DNA of 64,000 nt. It comes from Omphiscola glabra. Its lineage: Eukaryota > Mollusca > Gastropoda > Lymnaeidae. The first letter of the stretch is position 1, and the number at the start of each line of letters is the position of its first letter. The notes beneath the pieces are model-generated. The model had not been told where the DNA came from. It worked only from the letters and a program-made list of their open reading frames with translations, and made no database searches. The translations under genes were made by a program, and so were the position numbers. Shown here one piece after another: positions 11,088-23,193 of the stretch. Location: assembly GCA_964017045.1 (NCBI GenBank), contig OZ024794.1, positions 32,158,315 through 32,222,314 of the forward strand. Reading direction: 5' to 3'.

Positions 11088-12120
11088 TTAATAATATAAT
11101 AATAATATTGTGGAGGGGGAACGGGGAAGTAGATATTTTTAATTTTGTGGAGGTGGGAAGTAGGGTTAGTTTGGGAGTGGTGACACGTGGCACGTGAAGG
11201 GAAACCTCTTGTTGTTAATGAGCTCACATCTGAAGACGTCTGCCAGCTATCATTGACCCAAAGTGATCCTCTCCATGATGACTCGAAGCGTGAGTCTGCC
11301 GCCCCCCCCCCACCTAATCGATTCTCCTCGTAGATCTTCTATGGGGCAATCAATGCGCACCCCCATCCTCCCACCCTTGCCCTCGCCCTCCTCACCTCCA
11401 CATCACCGCGTTCATTCAAGCTGACATGCGTTTGCATTTGGAATTTAATATCGAGTTTTCTATACCCCCGCGAACCACCCCCCCCCCCACACCCCACGGG
11501 GGACCACAAACCCTAACCTGGTCCACGCCGTGCGCCGGGGGATTTTTTGTATAGGCACGTTTGGTAAATTCTACTCATGTTTGTGAGGACATGGTCCGCC
11601 TGTGTGCATGGCCACGTGGCAATTTATTTTAAATAAGTACCGGGTTTTGTTAGAGAGTACTTCGACTGGGGAATTGGTCCAGTCGCCGTCGTAGAAATTG
11701 TTTGACGATGAAGACCGGAATACATATTACATGGAGTGGTGTGCAGTTGTGAGACGTGATAACGGAGTGCGTTGCTAGGCCACAAGAAAACCCTTTTTTT
11801 TTTAATCAGCCAGGTAGTTTGATGTTCTTGACTTTTTGTTAACGACCTTATGAACACAATTCACGTTATTATTGATTTGCTATCCAGTAGTAAAGTCTGT
11901 AGCGATTTTACGCGAATGTCAAATGGGATATAAGACGAGTCTTGTGTTAGGATCCCATAGCACGCATGTCGATACATCGTTAGTGTCTGATTCTATACAT
12001 CGAAATTAGGTTAGCGTCATATATGACTGGGCAGTCTTTGTTAGCATCCTATTTGAACATGTCGAGACTATGTTAGTAACTTATACCATTTGTCGATGCA
12101 TGTTAACTTCCTATTTGCTT
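10860..12120. other. Non-coding spacer with GA microsatellite
   Basis: A GA-rich simple repeat lies at about 11000-11090, with an uninterrupted (ga)n of about 30 bases. C-runs lie near 11301-11311 and 11478-11488. The serine/leucine-rich minus-strand frames at 10870-11227 are readings of the GA repeat. No exon or transposon end is recognised. Confidence 0.55.
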
Positions 12121-12125
12121 TTTCT

Positions 12126-12870
12126 CGAAACTAATTCAGTGTCTTATAAGTTAGTTCAGTAACACTAATTTAGTCTCCTATAAGATAGTTCAGTACCAAT
12201 AATTCAGTATCTTATAAGATAGTTCAATACCACTAATTCAGATTCTTATATGAAAGTTCAGTACCAGTAATTATTTTTCTTATAAGTTAGTTAAGTACTA
12301 CTAATTCAGTTTCTTATAAGTTAGTTCAGTACTACTAATTCAGTTTCTTATAAGTTAGTTCAGTAACACTAATTTAGTCTCCTATAAGATAGTTCAGTAC
12401 CAATAATTCAGTCTCTTATAAGATAGTTCAATACCACTAATTCAGATTCTTATATGAAAGTTCAGTACCAGTAATTATTTTTCTTATAAGTTAGTTAAGT
12501 ACTACTAATTCAGTTTCTTATAAGTTAGTTCAGTACTACTAATTCAGTTTCTTATAAGTTAGTTCAGTAACACTAATTTAGTCTCCTATAAGATAGTTCA
12601 GTACCAATAATTCAGTCTCTTATAAGATAGTTCAATACCACTAATTCAGATTCTTATATGAAAGTTCAGTACCAGTAATTATTTTTCTTATAAGTTAGTT
12701 AAGTACCACTAATTCAGTTTCTTATAAGTTAGTTCAGTACTACTAATTCAGTTTCTTATAAGTTAGTTCAGTACTACTAATTCAGTTCCTTATAAGATAG
12801 TTCAGTACTACTAATTCAGTTTCTTATAAGTTAGTTCAGTACTACTAATTCAGTTCCTTATAAGATACCT
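12126..12870. repeat. 34-bp tandem array with 204-bp higher-order period
   Basis: The basic unit is 34 bp (ttcagtttcttataagttag and a variable second half). Distinct unit variants recur in a fixed order. The aacactaatttagtctcc variant occurs at 12161, 12365 and 12569, exactly 204 bp apart, or six units. The rightmost part (about 12700-12865) is made of simpler monomers. This is a higher-order repeat like those of satellite DNA, at small scale. Confidence 0.95.
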
Positions 12871-13083
12871 CTGTACCATCATGTACAATATTGAAAAGTG
12901 CCGTCAGGCAGCAATTTAAATATATTTCAGTAGCTATTTTGGTTCATGATTTGGAAGAATTATATTCACTAAGACTTAAGACATGATGGTTTTTAGCTTT
13001 GTCATGTATTCGTTCTTTAATACATAACGGGACATATTTATTTGACGTAAGAGAAGTGAAAATAGTCTCACGTTCACCTAGTC

Positions 13084-13281
13084 CAGAGGCTCTCAACCTG
13101 TGGGTCGCGACCCCTTTGGGGGTCGAACGACCCATTCACAGGGGTCGCCTAAGACCACCGGAAAACCCAAATACTCTACAGTTATGAAGTAGCGACGAAA
13201 ATAATTTTGTGTTTAGTGGTCGCCACAGCATGAGGAACTGTACTAAAGGGTTAGCGGCATTAGGAAAGTTGAGAACCACTG
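13084..13281 (+). mobile_element. SPIN-like hAT MITE, copy A
   Basis: The ends are cagaggctctcaacc and the inverted gttgagaaccactg. The body contains gtgggtcgcgacccc, gggtcgaacgaccc and ggggtcgcctaagacca, which match my recollection of the SPIN non-autonomous consensus. The 8-base flanks are acctagtc (13076-13083) and tcctagtc (13282-13289), 7 of 8 identical. It is non-coding, and mobilisation would need a hAT transposase in trans. Plus orientation is defined as the gggtcgcgaccc end on the left. Confidence 0.93.
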
Positions 13282-13289
13282 TCCTAGTC

Positions 13290-13969
13290 CGAATAAATTT
13301 TATCTTTGAATGGAACCTAAAGAATTTATATCCACTTGACTTCTGATGAAGATTTTTACAAGAAACTGGACTTCTGAGGTGGACACTATGCAAATATGTT
13401 CTTAAAAGACTTAACAGGACTGTTTGAGAATATATAAACGATGTCGTTTTAAAAGAAACTGGATTTCTGAGACAGACATAATGACAGTTTTTAAAAGAAA
13501 CTGGCCTTCTGAGCAGACGTAATGAAAGTTTTTTAAAGAAACTAGACTTCAAAGCAGACCTAAATGATGTTTATAACTCCATCCGGCCGTCAATGTTTCC
13601 CCAGACACAATTGTTGCCGGACGTGGAAGCACAGCGGGCAACCCCGTGAAAAGCGCTCTTCAAAGTGGAAAAGACCTTTTGTTGTTTTGCGTTCTTTTGT
13701 TCCATCAGTGTACGGGGCCAGGTCGGTGATGAATAATTCTTCTCGCGTGCGGCTGGCAGCACGCATTACAACTCACGTCACTCAAGCATTAACTGGTTTG
13801 TTTCTTGACATGGGGGTTAAGTTAGACGCCTTGGTGTCCTGTCAAGGTAAGAAGGCGGGTGATCACTACGTGAGAGTTTTTCCCCAAACATTAGAAACAC
13901 ATTTAGCCTACAAATGAATACTGTTTTTTTTTCTTCTTAATTTAGTTTGTTATAACCAACAAAATTAAT
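13290..13969. other. Non-coding spacer with degenerate aaactgg(a/c)cttctga repeats
   Basis: The words aaagaaactgg and cttctgag(a/g)cagac recur at irregular spacing between about 13340 and 13560, an old decayed tandem repeat. A 117-codon frame at 13564-13917 (+) has no recognisable domain. It is rich in arginine, serine and threonine and could be chance, so I give it no gene call. Confidence 0.45.
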
Positions 13970-13974
13970 TGATT

Positions 13975-14395
13975 TCATCCCAGTGTTATAGCAGAATTCA
14001 GTGATTTCATCCAGTTGTTATAGGAGGGAAGTGATTTCATCCAATCGTTATAGATGAGTTCAGTTATTTCGTCCAATTGTTATAACAGAATTCAGTGATT
14101 TCATCCAATTGTATGGCAGAGTTCAAATATTTTGTCCAACAGTAATAGATGAGTTCAATTATTTCAACTAGTTATTATAGCTCAGTTTAGTGATTTCATT
14201 CAGTTGGAATGATCCGTTTCCAGTGATTTCATTCAATCGGAATGATCCGTTTCCAGTGATTTCATTCAATCGGAATGAACCGTTTCAAGTGATTTCATTC
14301 AATTGGAATGATCCGTTTCCAGTGATTTCATTCAATTGGAATGATCCGTTTCCAGTGATTTCATTCAGTTGGAATGATCAGCATCCAGTGATTTT
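13975..14395. repeat. 33-bp tandem array
   Basis: The clean part (about 14190-14395) has six copies of a 33-bp unit containing gtgatttcattcaatcgg and aatgatccgtttcca. The left part (13975-14190) has diverged copies with variable spacing around gtgatttcatcc. Because the period is divisible by three, it gives a 110-codon frame of an 11-residue repeat, which I regard as a by-product. Confidence 0.93.
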
Positions 14396-14589
14396 ATTCT
14401 GTTGGTGTTTGACGCCGTTGTTGTTGTATTGTTATAGTTGCGTTATAGAATACGCGAGGCCCGTGATTCGTGACTTGAGAGGTGAGAGGAAATGTTGTGT
14501 TACCTGTGTAGCCAGTCAATAACGATCTAGACATCAAGCTGAACAGAGGTGTTAGTTTTACTCGTATTGGACGTAGCAATTACTAAATA

Positions 14590-14740
14590 CTACAGTTTGG
14601 AATGATCAGTGGCCAGTGATTTCATTCAGTTGGAATGATCAGTTTTCTGTGATTTCATTCAGTTGGAATGATCAGCTCCAGTGTCTTCATTCAGTTGGAA
14701 TGATCACTTTCCTGTGATTTCATCCAAAATTATTTCGTTC
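14590..14740. repeat. 33-bp tandem array, second block
   Basis: About four further copies of the same ttcattcagttggaatgatc unit appear after a gap of about 190 bp of unrelated sequence. The gap may be an insertion or a region where the unit has decayed; I found no transposon ends flanking it. Confidence 0.85.
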
Positions 14741-14804
14741 CCTTGTTAATAACATAAAGCAATTTTCTCAGAATAACAAGACAAAACATCCACCAACTCC
14801 ACAG

Positions 14805-14990
14805 CAGTGGCGTAGTGAGGGGGGCAAGGGGGGCATCATGCTCCGGCGCTACTCAAATTGGGGCGCCAAATGGTATATTTTACTATAAAATTGTATGGTT
14901 TTCGAATAGGGGGGGGGGCGCTAAAAAGGTATTGGGGGGCGCTAAAAAGGTATTGTGCCCCGGGCGCGAGTTAAGCTCGCTACGCCACTG
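14805..14990. mobile_element. 186-bp hAT MITE of the CAGTGGCGTAG type
   Basis: It starts cagtggcgtagtgag and ends ctcgctacgccactg, whose reverse complement is cagtggcgtagcgag. The 8-base flanks are ctccacag (14797-14804) and ctccacgg (14991-14998), 7 of 8 matching. The interior includes a duplicated gggcgctaaaaaggtatt and a G-run. A second, one-ended relative begins at 47867. Confidence 0.93.
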
Positions 14991-14999
14991 CTCCACGGC

Positions 15000-15805
15000 A
15001 TGAGCATGTATGTTCCTACTAACAGGATTCCTTGAATAAAAGGATCAACTAAAAATAAGGATGTAAATTACATGTAATCGTACTGAAATCTCGGCTCGCG
15101 TTTATTTGGTGCATTGTAGAGTCGAATGGATTTTTTTATTTTTAAAAGAGAAGAGGTTGATAAAACCAAAAAAAAAAAATTTTTATGAGACCGCTTCAAA
15201 CACCGATACAGCATTTTTTTCTGGAATCATTTTGCATTGCCAAATAGTTTTAAAATCGTCCATCTCTCTGCAGAAAGCTATACAGCCCCACCATCACAGT
15301 TAGTTAGTTAGTTAGTTTACTGACATAACTTAAAAAACGCGTCCCCCCCCCCCCCCCCGTTCTTAGAAAAATATTATAATACAGTGTAATCAATAAGTTG
15401 TTGATTCTCTCCCCCCCCCCCCCATGTTATTAACGTTAACATAAAACAATTAGAAGGTCCCAAAATAACTAGCGATGCATCAATAACTCCAATAACAAGC
15501 CCTGCCCCCCCCCCCCCATGCCATCCATTAGATCTCACCGGAAGTCGTCATCCAAGGCACTGAAGAACCTGTAAAAAAAATAATGGGTTAACTCATCTTG
15601 AACCGACAAAATCCAATTCTTCATCTAATACTGCCATTTACGATACAAAAATGTTTTGGGTCTTAAAACTTGGGTCATTTATTTAATCGCCATGGCAACG
15701 CCACGACATCAGGACGCCAAAAAAAGCCCACCAGACCGTTCATAAAAACGTGGGAAAAAAATGACAGCTACATAATGAAACTTAAACCTTGATGGACGAC
15801 CCTGT
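15000..15805. other. Non-coding spacer with three poly-C runs
   Basis: C-runs of 13-17 bases lie near 15342-15358, 15411-15423 and 15505-15517. The last two follow similar context (ataacgtt/aataac words), so they could be ends of a shared repeat. The 65-codon frame at 15106-15303 has no features of a gene. Confidence 0.45.
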
Positions 15806-15809
15806 ATCG

Positions 15810-15932
15810 GGAAGATAGTAGACAATTACATGATATAAGGAAAGATAGTAGACAATTACATGATATAAGGAAAGATAGTAGACAATTACATGATATAAGG
15901 AAAGATAGTAGACTATTACATGATATAAGGAA
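15810..15932. repeat. 30-bp tandem repeat, 4 copies
   Basis: The unit gatagtagacaattacatg followed by atataaggaaa repeats at exact 30-bp spacing. The last copy has gactattac in place of gacaattac. The array is short and homogeneous. Confidence 0.95.
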
Positions 15933-16000
15933 ATGTATTCTTACTGCTCCATTCGGCGTCCTTACACAATTATCATAAAATTAATTTTGAATATTCTAGA

Positions 16001-16310
16001 CATGACATGCTAAGGCTGTCAGAAGCGCATGCACAGTGTCATGGGTCATGCTGGGGAACATGATGACATGCTAAGGCTGTCAGAAGCGCATGCACAGTGT
16101 CATGTGCCATGCTGGGGAACATGATGACATGCTAAGGCTGTCAGAAGCGCATGCACGGTGTCATGTGCCATGCTGGGGAACATGATGAAATGCTAAGGCT
16201 GTCAGAAGTGCATGCACAGTGTCATGTGCCATGCTGGGGAACATGATGACATGCTTAGGCTTGAAGTAGCATACACGTGGTGTCATGTTCCATGCCATGG
16301 GACATGGCGA
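16001..16310. repeat. 61-bp tandem repeat, about 5 copies
   Basis: The landmark gacatgctaagg is at 16004 and 16065 and continues at 61-bp spacing. Units contain gcatgcacagtgtcatg and ccatgctggggaacatgatg. The fifth copy (from about 16247) is diverged and merges into a G-run near 16339. Confidence 0.95.
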
Positions 16311-16407
16311 CATGCTATAAATTCAGTGATTGGTGTTGGGGGGGGGGGGGGTGGCGAGATTGCGTACGTAAGTTGATGTTTCTTCCCTGGGTACAGGTAC
16401 CAAAAAG

Positions 16408-16604
16408 CATCGGTTCTCAACATGTGGGTCGCGACCCCTTTGCGGGTCGAATGACCCTTTACCAGGGGTCGCCTAAGACCATCGGAATACACATATACTA
16501 ACAGTTATGAAGTAGCAACGAAAACAATTTTCTGGTTGGGGGTCGCCGTACCATGAGGGACTCTATTAATGGGTCGCGGCATTAGGAAGGTTGAGAACCA
16601 CTAG
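16408..16604 (+). mobile_element. SPIN-like hAT MITE, copy B
   Basis: The left end reads catcggttctcaac and the right end ggttgagaaccactag, with gtgggtcgcgacccc and gggtcgcctaagaccatcgg inside. The layout matches copy A along its whole length. I cannot find a matching target duplication, so either an end is altered or the flank has mutated. Same orientation as copy A. Confidence 0.88.
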
Positions 16605-16624
16605 TGTAATGCTTTTGTAAATAT

Positions 16625-16868
16625 TGTTTTACATTCACGATTTCGGTTTTACTTTCAAGATTTCGGTTTTGCTTTCAATATTTCAGTTTTATTTTCAAAA
16701 TTTCGGTTTTACTTTCAAGATTTCGGTTTTATATTCAAGATTTCGGTTTTACTTTCAAGATTTCGGTTTTACATTCAAGATTCGGTTTTACATTCAAGAT
16801 TTCGGTTTTTTACTTTCAAGATTTCGGTTTTACATTCACGATTTCTATTTTTACCTTTACGATTCCGC
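16625..16868. repeat. About 20-bp tandem repeat, about 12 copies
   Basis: The unit is ttcaagatttcggttttact with scattered changes (tattcaaga, ttcaaaatt, cacgattt). The phenylalanine-rich 85-codon frame across it is a by-product. Confidence 0.92.
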
Positions 16869-17234
16869 ACGGGTGTTTTAACATTTCTTAACTACCGATC
16901 TTGTCTGGAAGAACACGCCTGTGAAAAATGGGCGGACGAGACGTCACTAGAATCCCCGCAGGCGTTTACTGCCTGGTTTCACTTGCGCTTGAAAGAATGG
17001 TAACGGGGTGGGATTTCGGTTGGGGGAGGGGTGAGCTAGGGTCGTTGGAAAGACCAGAGTTAGGGGTGTTAAGCAAAGACAGTGTCGAAGCGGATTCAAG
17101 CAGGCGGGCTGAGGCAATGTCGACATTTATTTTAGAAATAAACAGAAAAAAGTGATGAAATGTACGGGACAAGATTTAAAGTTAATACTTATTATCAGAG
17201 ACTGGGTCTAAAATAGCATCCAATCACCAACATT

Positions 17235-17410
17235 CCACGCTAAGACTGGATTAATATATTCAACTGACAACACCCCAAGCCATTACATGATAGCGTCCAA
17301 TCAGCAACATCCCAAGCAAATGCATGATAGCATCCAATCGGCAACACCCCAAACCATTGCATGATAGCATCCAATCAGCAACATCTATTGTCATTGATTA
17401 TTGAAGGGTA
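17235..17410. repeat. About 46-bp tandem repeat, 3-4 copies
   Basis: The words catgatagcatccaatc and agcaacatccc/ggcaacacccc alternate with caagccatt. The copies are moderately diverged. Confidence 0.85.
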
Positions 17411-17684
17411 GCATCTAAGCACCGAAATTCCCCGATAAGACTGGATTTTTAAAAAAAAAATCAGCCAAGCCATGGCATCACTCACTGTGACCTGATTAAT
17501 TTATCTGCCAGTCACCCACATCACAGATTTCAGATGCGAATGATCAGCCGAAGAACCCATAGCTGGGAGAATAATGCATAGCTTTGTTTTTTTAATGAGT
17601 CCAATAAAATGCATCTAATGTCTAACGGACGTGAGTATACCAACATCAGGACATCTACCTTCAGCTTGACAGTGAGATACCAAC

Positions 17685-17990
17685 AAAGCATATCCGACAG
17701 AGTATGTCCGACAGAGCATGTCCGACAAAGCATGGCCGACAAGGCATGTCCGACAAGGCATGTCCGACAAAGCTTGTCCGACAAATCATGTCAGACAGAG
17801 CATGTCAGACAGAGCATTTCCGATAGAGCATTTCCGACAGAGCATGTCCAACAAATCATGTCAGACAGAGCATGTCCGACAGAGCATTTCTGACAGAGCA
17901 TGTCCGACACAGCATGTCCGACAGAGCATGTCCGACAAAGCATGGCCGACAAGGCATGTCCGACAAGGCGTGTCCGACAAAGCAAGTCCG
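17685..17990. repeat. 14-bp tandem array, about 21 copies
   Basis: The unit is gcatgtccgacaga, with variants gacaaa, ccgataga, cagacag and ccaacaa. The period is 14 bp, so three units make 42 bp, and frames on both strands stay open. The cysteine-containing repeat peptides on either strand (17530-18008) are therefore not called as genes. Confidence 0.95.
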
Positions 17991-18304
17991 CTGTACGCCA
18001 ACGACTAGCAAATCAATGGCTTCTCTCGTGGTCAATATTTTTCCTCCTTGCTTAAAGCAGTAGCTGGGTCAGCCTTGGTTGTGAACTTAATTAGAGATGG
18101 CAACTTTAAGATTTACGCACCACAAATGTTCATAAATGGGCGCATGAATTTTTTTTCTGAAGGAGTAGATTTAAAAAAGAATAATTTGGTATTTCTTGTA
18201 ATCATTTTTTTACTAAATAAAAATCCTTTGATGGAATTAATTGTCCTTTAACAAAAGACAAACTTCTTCTCCTCCATGACACATATCTTGCTAAAATATA
18301 AACT

Positions 18305-18885
18305 TGATTCATTGAGCAACTGCCAAGTCGGGTATTTAAACGAGACAGTGACAAGATATGTCATTTAAAAAAGCCAGCTGCCAGAGAGGTCTTAAAACGA
18401 GACAGTGACAAGATAATAATATGTAATTTAAAAAGCCTTTTAACAGAGAGGTCTTTAAACGAGACAGTGACAAGATATGTAATTTAAAAAGCCAGTTGCC
18501 AGAAAGGTCTTTAAACGAGACAGTGACAAGATATATCATTTAAAAAAGCCTTTTGCCAGAGAGGTCTTTAAACGAGACAGTGACAATATATGTAAATTAA
18601 AAAAGCCTTTTGCCAGAGAGGTCTTTAAAGGTCTTTAAACAAGACAGTGGCAAGATATGCAATTTTTAAAAAGCCAGTTGCCAGAGAGGTCTTTAAACGA
18701 GACAGTGGCGAGATATGCAATTTTTAAAAAGCCAGTTGCCAGAGAGGTCTTTAAAAGAGACAGTGACCAGATATGTAATTTTTAAAAAGCCAGTTGCCAG
18801 AGAGGTCTTTAAACGAGACAGTGACCAGATATGTAATTTTTTAAAAAATCTATTAGCCAGAGAAGTCTTTAACCAGGCGAAAATA
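18305..18885. repeat. About 58-bp tandem array, about 9-10 copies
   Basis: The unit contains gccagagaggtctttaaac, gagacagtgacaagatatg and a variable taatttaaaaa spacer. Copy length varies by a few bases in the A/T spacer. One copy carries a small internal duplication of ggtctttaaa near 18626. Confidence 0.93.
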
Positions 18886-18889
18886 AAAT

Positions 18890-19838
18890 AGTTCTTTAGA
18901 CGTTATCTGAACCACAGGCCTTTTGACCTGATCAGCTCTCAAACAAGTCTATGACGGTCCTCTAGACAAGTTATGCCCTTAAACCAGGCATTGAGGATAT
19001 GGGTATTTAGAAATTCTTTGACAACACACGCCCTGAAAATAAAGTTCTTAGATTTTTAGAAGAAAAAATAATAATCTATTTTTAGACTGGCAAAGATCTC
19101 CGTATTACAGACTAGGCATTGACAGCATTGCAATTTTAGACTTTTTTTTTTGCAAGATCGCTTTTACCATCAGGCGCCGAAGGGAGAGCTCTTCCGCGGT
19201 TCTTGGCAAGACCATTTTGACCCTGCGATTGACAACAGAGCTCTTTAGGCCGGATTTTTAGACGAGACGCTTCCGTTTTCGGGAAAAAAAAATCGTTGTA
19301 CGAGCCACTGCCAAGGGAGGCTATTCGAAACGCAGCCGGATGTGACTTGTCACGTGTCGTATCATTTACTTCTCGCAGAAAAATCTTCCAGTTTATTATC
19401 GATCCACTGTTCGTTGGACTGTTTGATTTAATAGAAAGAATAATTTGAGGTTAGAGGCAAAAAGAAACATATTCTGTTTAAATAGGGTTTAAAAATAAAA
19501 GTGTGTGCCTGTGTGTGTTTGTGTGTGTTTTTTTTTGAGGGTGAAAAAAAGGGGGGGGGGGGGCTACAATTGTTAAGTGAAAAAACAATATCAGGAGTGT
19601 CGGTCTAGGTAAAGGCTAGAATGAGGTTTTTTTTTGTGTTAATCATTTTTCCTCTCAGAAATAGAAGAAATATAGTGATAAAAGAGAGAAAATAATAGAA
19701 CGTAATTAGCCCATTAACCCCCCCCCCCCCCAATAATGACAGGTGAAACCGCATCCTCCCCTCCCCTGTCACCACACCCCCTTTTTCCTACTTACATTGT
19801 AATACATTTTTTATTGATGTATTGTTATTATTATTATT
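18890..19838. other. Non-coding spacer, decayed edge of the 58-bp array
   Basis: Fragments such as ttagacgagac, ctctttag and gacaagt continue at irregular spacing to about 19330, suggesting old diverged copies of the neighbouring array. A GT-rich patch and a G-run lie near 19500-19563, and a C-run near 19720. Confidence 0.5.
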
Positions 19839-19841
19839 ATG

Positions 19842-20205
19842 GGGCTAGCTATAGCCAGCCAAACAATTGCGGCGGCAATGCGTGAAACCTCCAATCTACT
19901 AATGTTATTTAACAAAACATGCATCAAAGTAAAGCACTTAATAAGATTCCCAAATTTGTGCTAACACTTCCCACCGGTACGCCACCACCCCTGAATTCTA
20001 TTAATGCTCTAATGTGCAAACCCCCCCCCCCCCATTTTACACCGCAGATTATTTACACCGACTATTTCCATAAAACAAAATAAATTATTGCGCACCAAAC
20101 GTACTTGCGGTATTTTTTAAAGAAGCCCATTTAGCGCAGTTGTCGGAAATTGTATTTTGTACGCTACTGAATATCTGGGGGTTCCTAAAACCCCAAGCGC
20201 CCTGC
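19842..20205. repeat. Dispersed repeat family, copy 3
   Basis: It starts ctagctatagccagcc, followed by ggcaatgcgtgaa, atctactaatgtta, aaaacatgcatc, aagtaaagcac, a C-run, gcagattatttacaccgact, caccaaacgtacttgcgg and tagcgcagttgtcgg. The word order is the same as in copies 1, 4 and 7. No inverted ends or coding were found. Confidence 0.7.
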
Positions 20206-21835
20206 GGGAGGTTACCCCCCCCCCAACCCCGTCTAGCCACTGTTAGCTATTACCCAGCGAAGACTTTTAGAGGTTGATAAGGCAAACCAAAAAATAATAA
20301 TAATAAAAGGATGTACAGAAACAAAAGTTTATAAAGATTTCCCTTTAATGACGAGTTTAAACGCGCTAAAAAGTAGAAGATAGTCCCCCCCCCCCCCCCA
20401 AACCAAAAAAAATCAGTCCCCAGCGCAAACACGCCCCCCCCCCCCCCCCAACATCCTTCGATTCAGCTTACAGGAGATGAAACTTTGTGTCATCAAATCA
20501 GATGCGAACTGACACGAGGCTGACTGACCCAACCGAGCAAGAGGGTCACGGGCGACAACAGCAAAGTAGGCTTCTCACAAAGCTACAAACTTGTAGACCT
20601 CGTCGATTTGCGAAGTAGAAAACAGCTTAACAGCTTTCCGCAATCCATAGCCTTAAATGAGGTCAGGCTAATTTAGAACAGTTTTACTACGGGACGTAAC
20701 ACACATTCCAATTTTTGAAACATTTTCAGTATAGTTATACAAACAAAAAAGAATTGCGATTTCAGTGTAGCAATAAAACTACATATTACTGACGTCTTCG
20801 AAACAATAATTTTGTATTTTTTTTAAAACTCGCCCTGAAATACTTAACCCTTTAAAGTAATTATTTGCTTCGCATTTAAATTGGTGGTGATTAAACCAAA
20901 ACAAAAACACCAAATGATTAGTCTATTCATTTTTCTTGGAGCAGTTGTTTTGTTAAAAAAGGGTATATTTCATAGGTCATTCATCGGATCTAGTCTTTTA
21001 TTATAAATGAAAATCCGGTGAATGTCCACAATGACCGACTTTTAAAAAATGCTGTAATTAGTTCTCGCAGACTTTGACATGACCGGTCAACGTGTCCCCC
21101 CCCCCTCCCCCGGGCACCCCATCAAGAGTGTCCCATTTATTTCTCGCTGATTTCCCCTGGGTGCTATGTAGGCCAAAAATGACGACAAAAGCTCCGCCGG
21201 ACTTCTAATGCACGACTTTGAGATACGAGGCGGAAATACAACATTATAAAAATATAAAAAATATTTGCATCGACTTTTCCCCTTCACATTCATGTGTTTG
21301 ACTTATTTATACTCCCCTATTATTTAATCTATAAGGAAAAAATTATGCGAATCAATGCCCGAAGATGTATATCCAAATAGCAAATAAGCTCAGGGGTATC
21401 AGTGCGCGCAATAGTTTGTCCGAGCGCTGTGTTCACGTTAGACATAATTAAGTTTGACTGAAGACGATGTCGTGAAGAACTTTTCGAGGATACCATACCA
21501 GGGCGGAGCATAGGTTCTTCAGATAGGACCCCCGACATCAGGAGGCGGGTATTGGTGATAAATATGACATCCGAACCCTGACTCTCTCGCCGTTGGTTTC
21601 ACAAGCAAAACCCACTTTAAAGATCCAACCCTTTTGAACTATGATCTCAGATACCCAATAGGCTTGACCAGCTTTTGAGTAAGTTGCTCTGCACTGGACC
21701 TGAAGTGGGGGGGGGGGGGGGAGCAGGAAGTGAGACTCGTGTAACTGAGAAAATTGACGGCAGTTGCCATGAGTTGAGGCTCGCGGTTGACTCAATATCG
21801 CCCAGAAAGAGAATGTCTGCCTTAGGTCCTAATGA
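20206..21835. other. Non-coding spacer with several poly-C/G runs
   Basis: Homopolymer runs lie near 20215, 20385-20398, 20436-20449, 21096-21103 and 21706-21721. The part at 20460-20660 has balanced composition and could include transcribed sequence, but no splice-bounded frame is convincing. Confidence 0.4.
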
Positions 21836-21837
21836 AT

Positions 21838-21905
21838 AGGTATATATATATATATATAAATATATTATATATCTATTATATATTTATATATATAAATATA
21901 TTGTC
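21838..21905. repeat. (TA)n microsatellite
   Basis: This is about 65 bases of alternating t and a with a few insertions, strongly self-complementary. Confidence 0.93.
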
Positions 21906-23149
21906 ACTCGAAATGCAACATAACCATTTTAACCATCGTATTCGGGCTAGTTCTGCTGTTTGTGGGGCGCGGATGGCTCATCAGACCGATTTAGGCACAT
22001 TCTTGTGCAGTAAGTGCAGGGGATTGACAGGACACCTCCAAGTCGCCAGGTGTAGAAATGACCTTGGCTACTCTAACATTTCTTTTTGTGTTCTGCGGGC
22101 GCTGTTCCTTTGGCGTCATTTGTATGGAGCATTGACGTAAAGAGGAGCGCCACGACGCTCGATTCTCTGCCGATTCTTCCCATGTGTCTGGGTTTATAAC
22201 GAAGTGTATATTACTTGTTTGTTAAGAGTAGTTTGCATGATAACAGGGCTATAACAAATTAGGCATGTTATTTTAATTATAAAATTTGTTAAATACATTA
22301 ATGTGGTGACTCATTCGGTTGTTGTAAATCACCCAGTCTATATGATTATTACGTTTTACTTTCAGACTCGGGATGTTTAGTCTGTCTCAGAAGTCAACGA
22401 TGAACAACTGTCTGAGTTCGCTGCTCTCCCCAACCTTCTCTCGCTGAATTCACGTGAGTTTCTTCACCGCACGTGCTCCAGCTAGGACTTTGCATTATGC
22501 ACATACATATGTATTGTAAGTAATGGGCACATGAAAAGCTATTTGGATTACTGGTAATGTTGTCAAGGAGTGTAGGCCCTGGTCAACTAAATATTCACCC
22601 TTATTATCGTGGATGTTACCATTTTAACCAATGTGAGATCCAGTTGTCGGAAATTGCCAACTGTGACACATAGGTTAATCGGATAAAACTGTTTTCTATG
22701 GGAAATTTCCGTTTGGGCTTTTACCCCCCTTCAGAATGTGGATGACTGTATCGAAAAATGTAAAAATCTGATATTTTGATTGACCACGTCCAACCGTCAT
22801 CTCTTTTAAGACACTATTTGTGGCTTTGCTTTTCAAGCTTGAAATAACAATGTTGTACAACTATTGATCTACACGCCGAACGAATTTACATTTCTTGTTC
22901 ATAAACTATTATATTTTCCCCCCAAAAGCCACAGCCTGTCAAGGCGCAAGAAATACATCACTAACCATCACTTATTGAACTTCTTCATCTCGGGCATTCA
23001 TGAATGTGTCTTGCGTTGGACGCTATAAATTGAGATTCTGAAACATAAGCTTGTGCCCCACTTCACCACTATAACGTACACACATACGCCTGTGGGGGGC
23101 GAGATGAGCCGCCACAGGCCAGATTCTGAAACATAAGCCTGTATTTGAC
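21906..23149. other. Upstream region of the membrane-protein gene
   Basis: No exon is recognised. The sequence is mostly unique with few tandem arrays, unlike the rest of the window, which fits a gene neighbourhood. A CA-rich stretch (about 23163-23180) immediately precedes the reading frame. Two similar words (agattctgaaacataagc) at about 23033 and 23123 form a small duplication of about 90 bp. Confidence 0.4.
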
Positions 23150-23193
23150 CAACATCATCATTTTCACACACACACACAAATCTAGCGGGCGTC

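Noticed and set aside
13564..13917. 117-codon frame on the plus strand
   Set aside because: No domain, signal peptide or codon bias, and an overlapping minus-strand frame is also open. I could not distinguish it from chance.
17530..18008. Cysteine-containing repeat peptides on both strands
   Set aside because: They come from a 14-bp array. Opposite strands give equally long frames, so neither is convincing.
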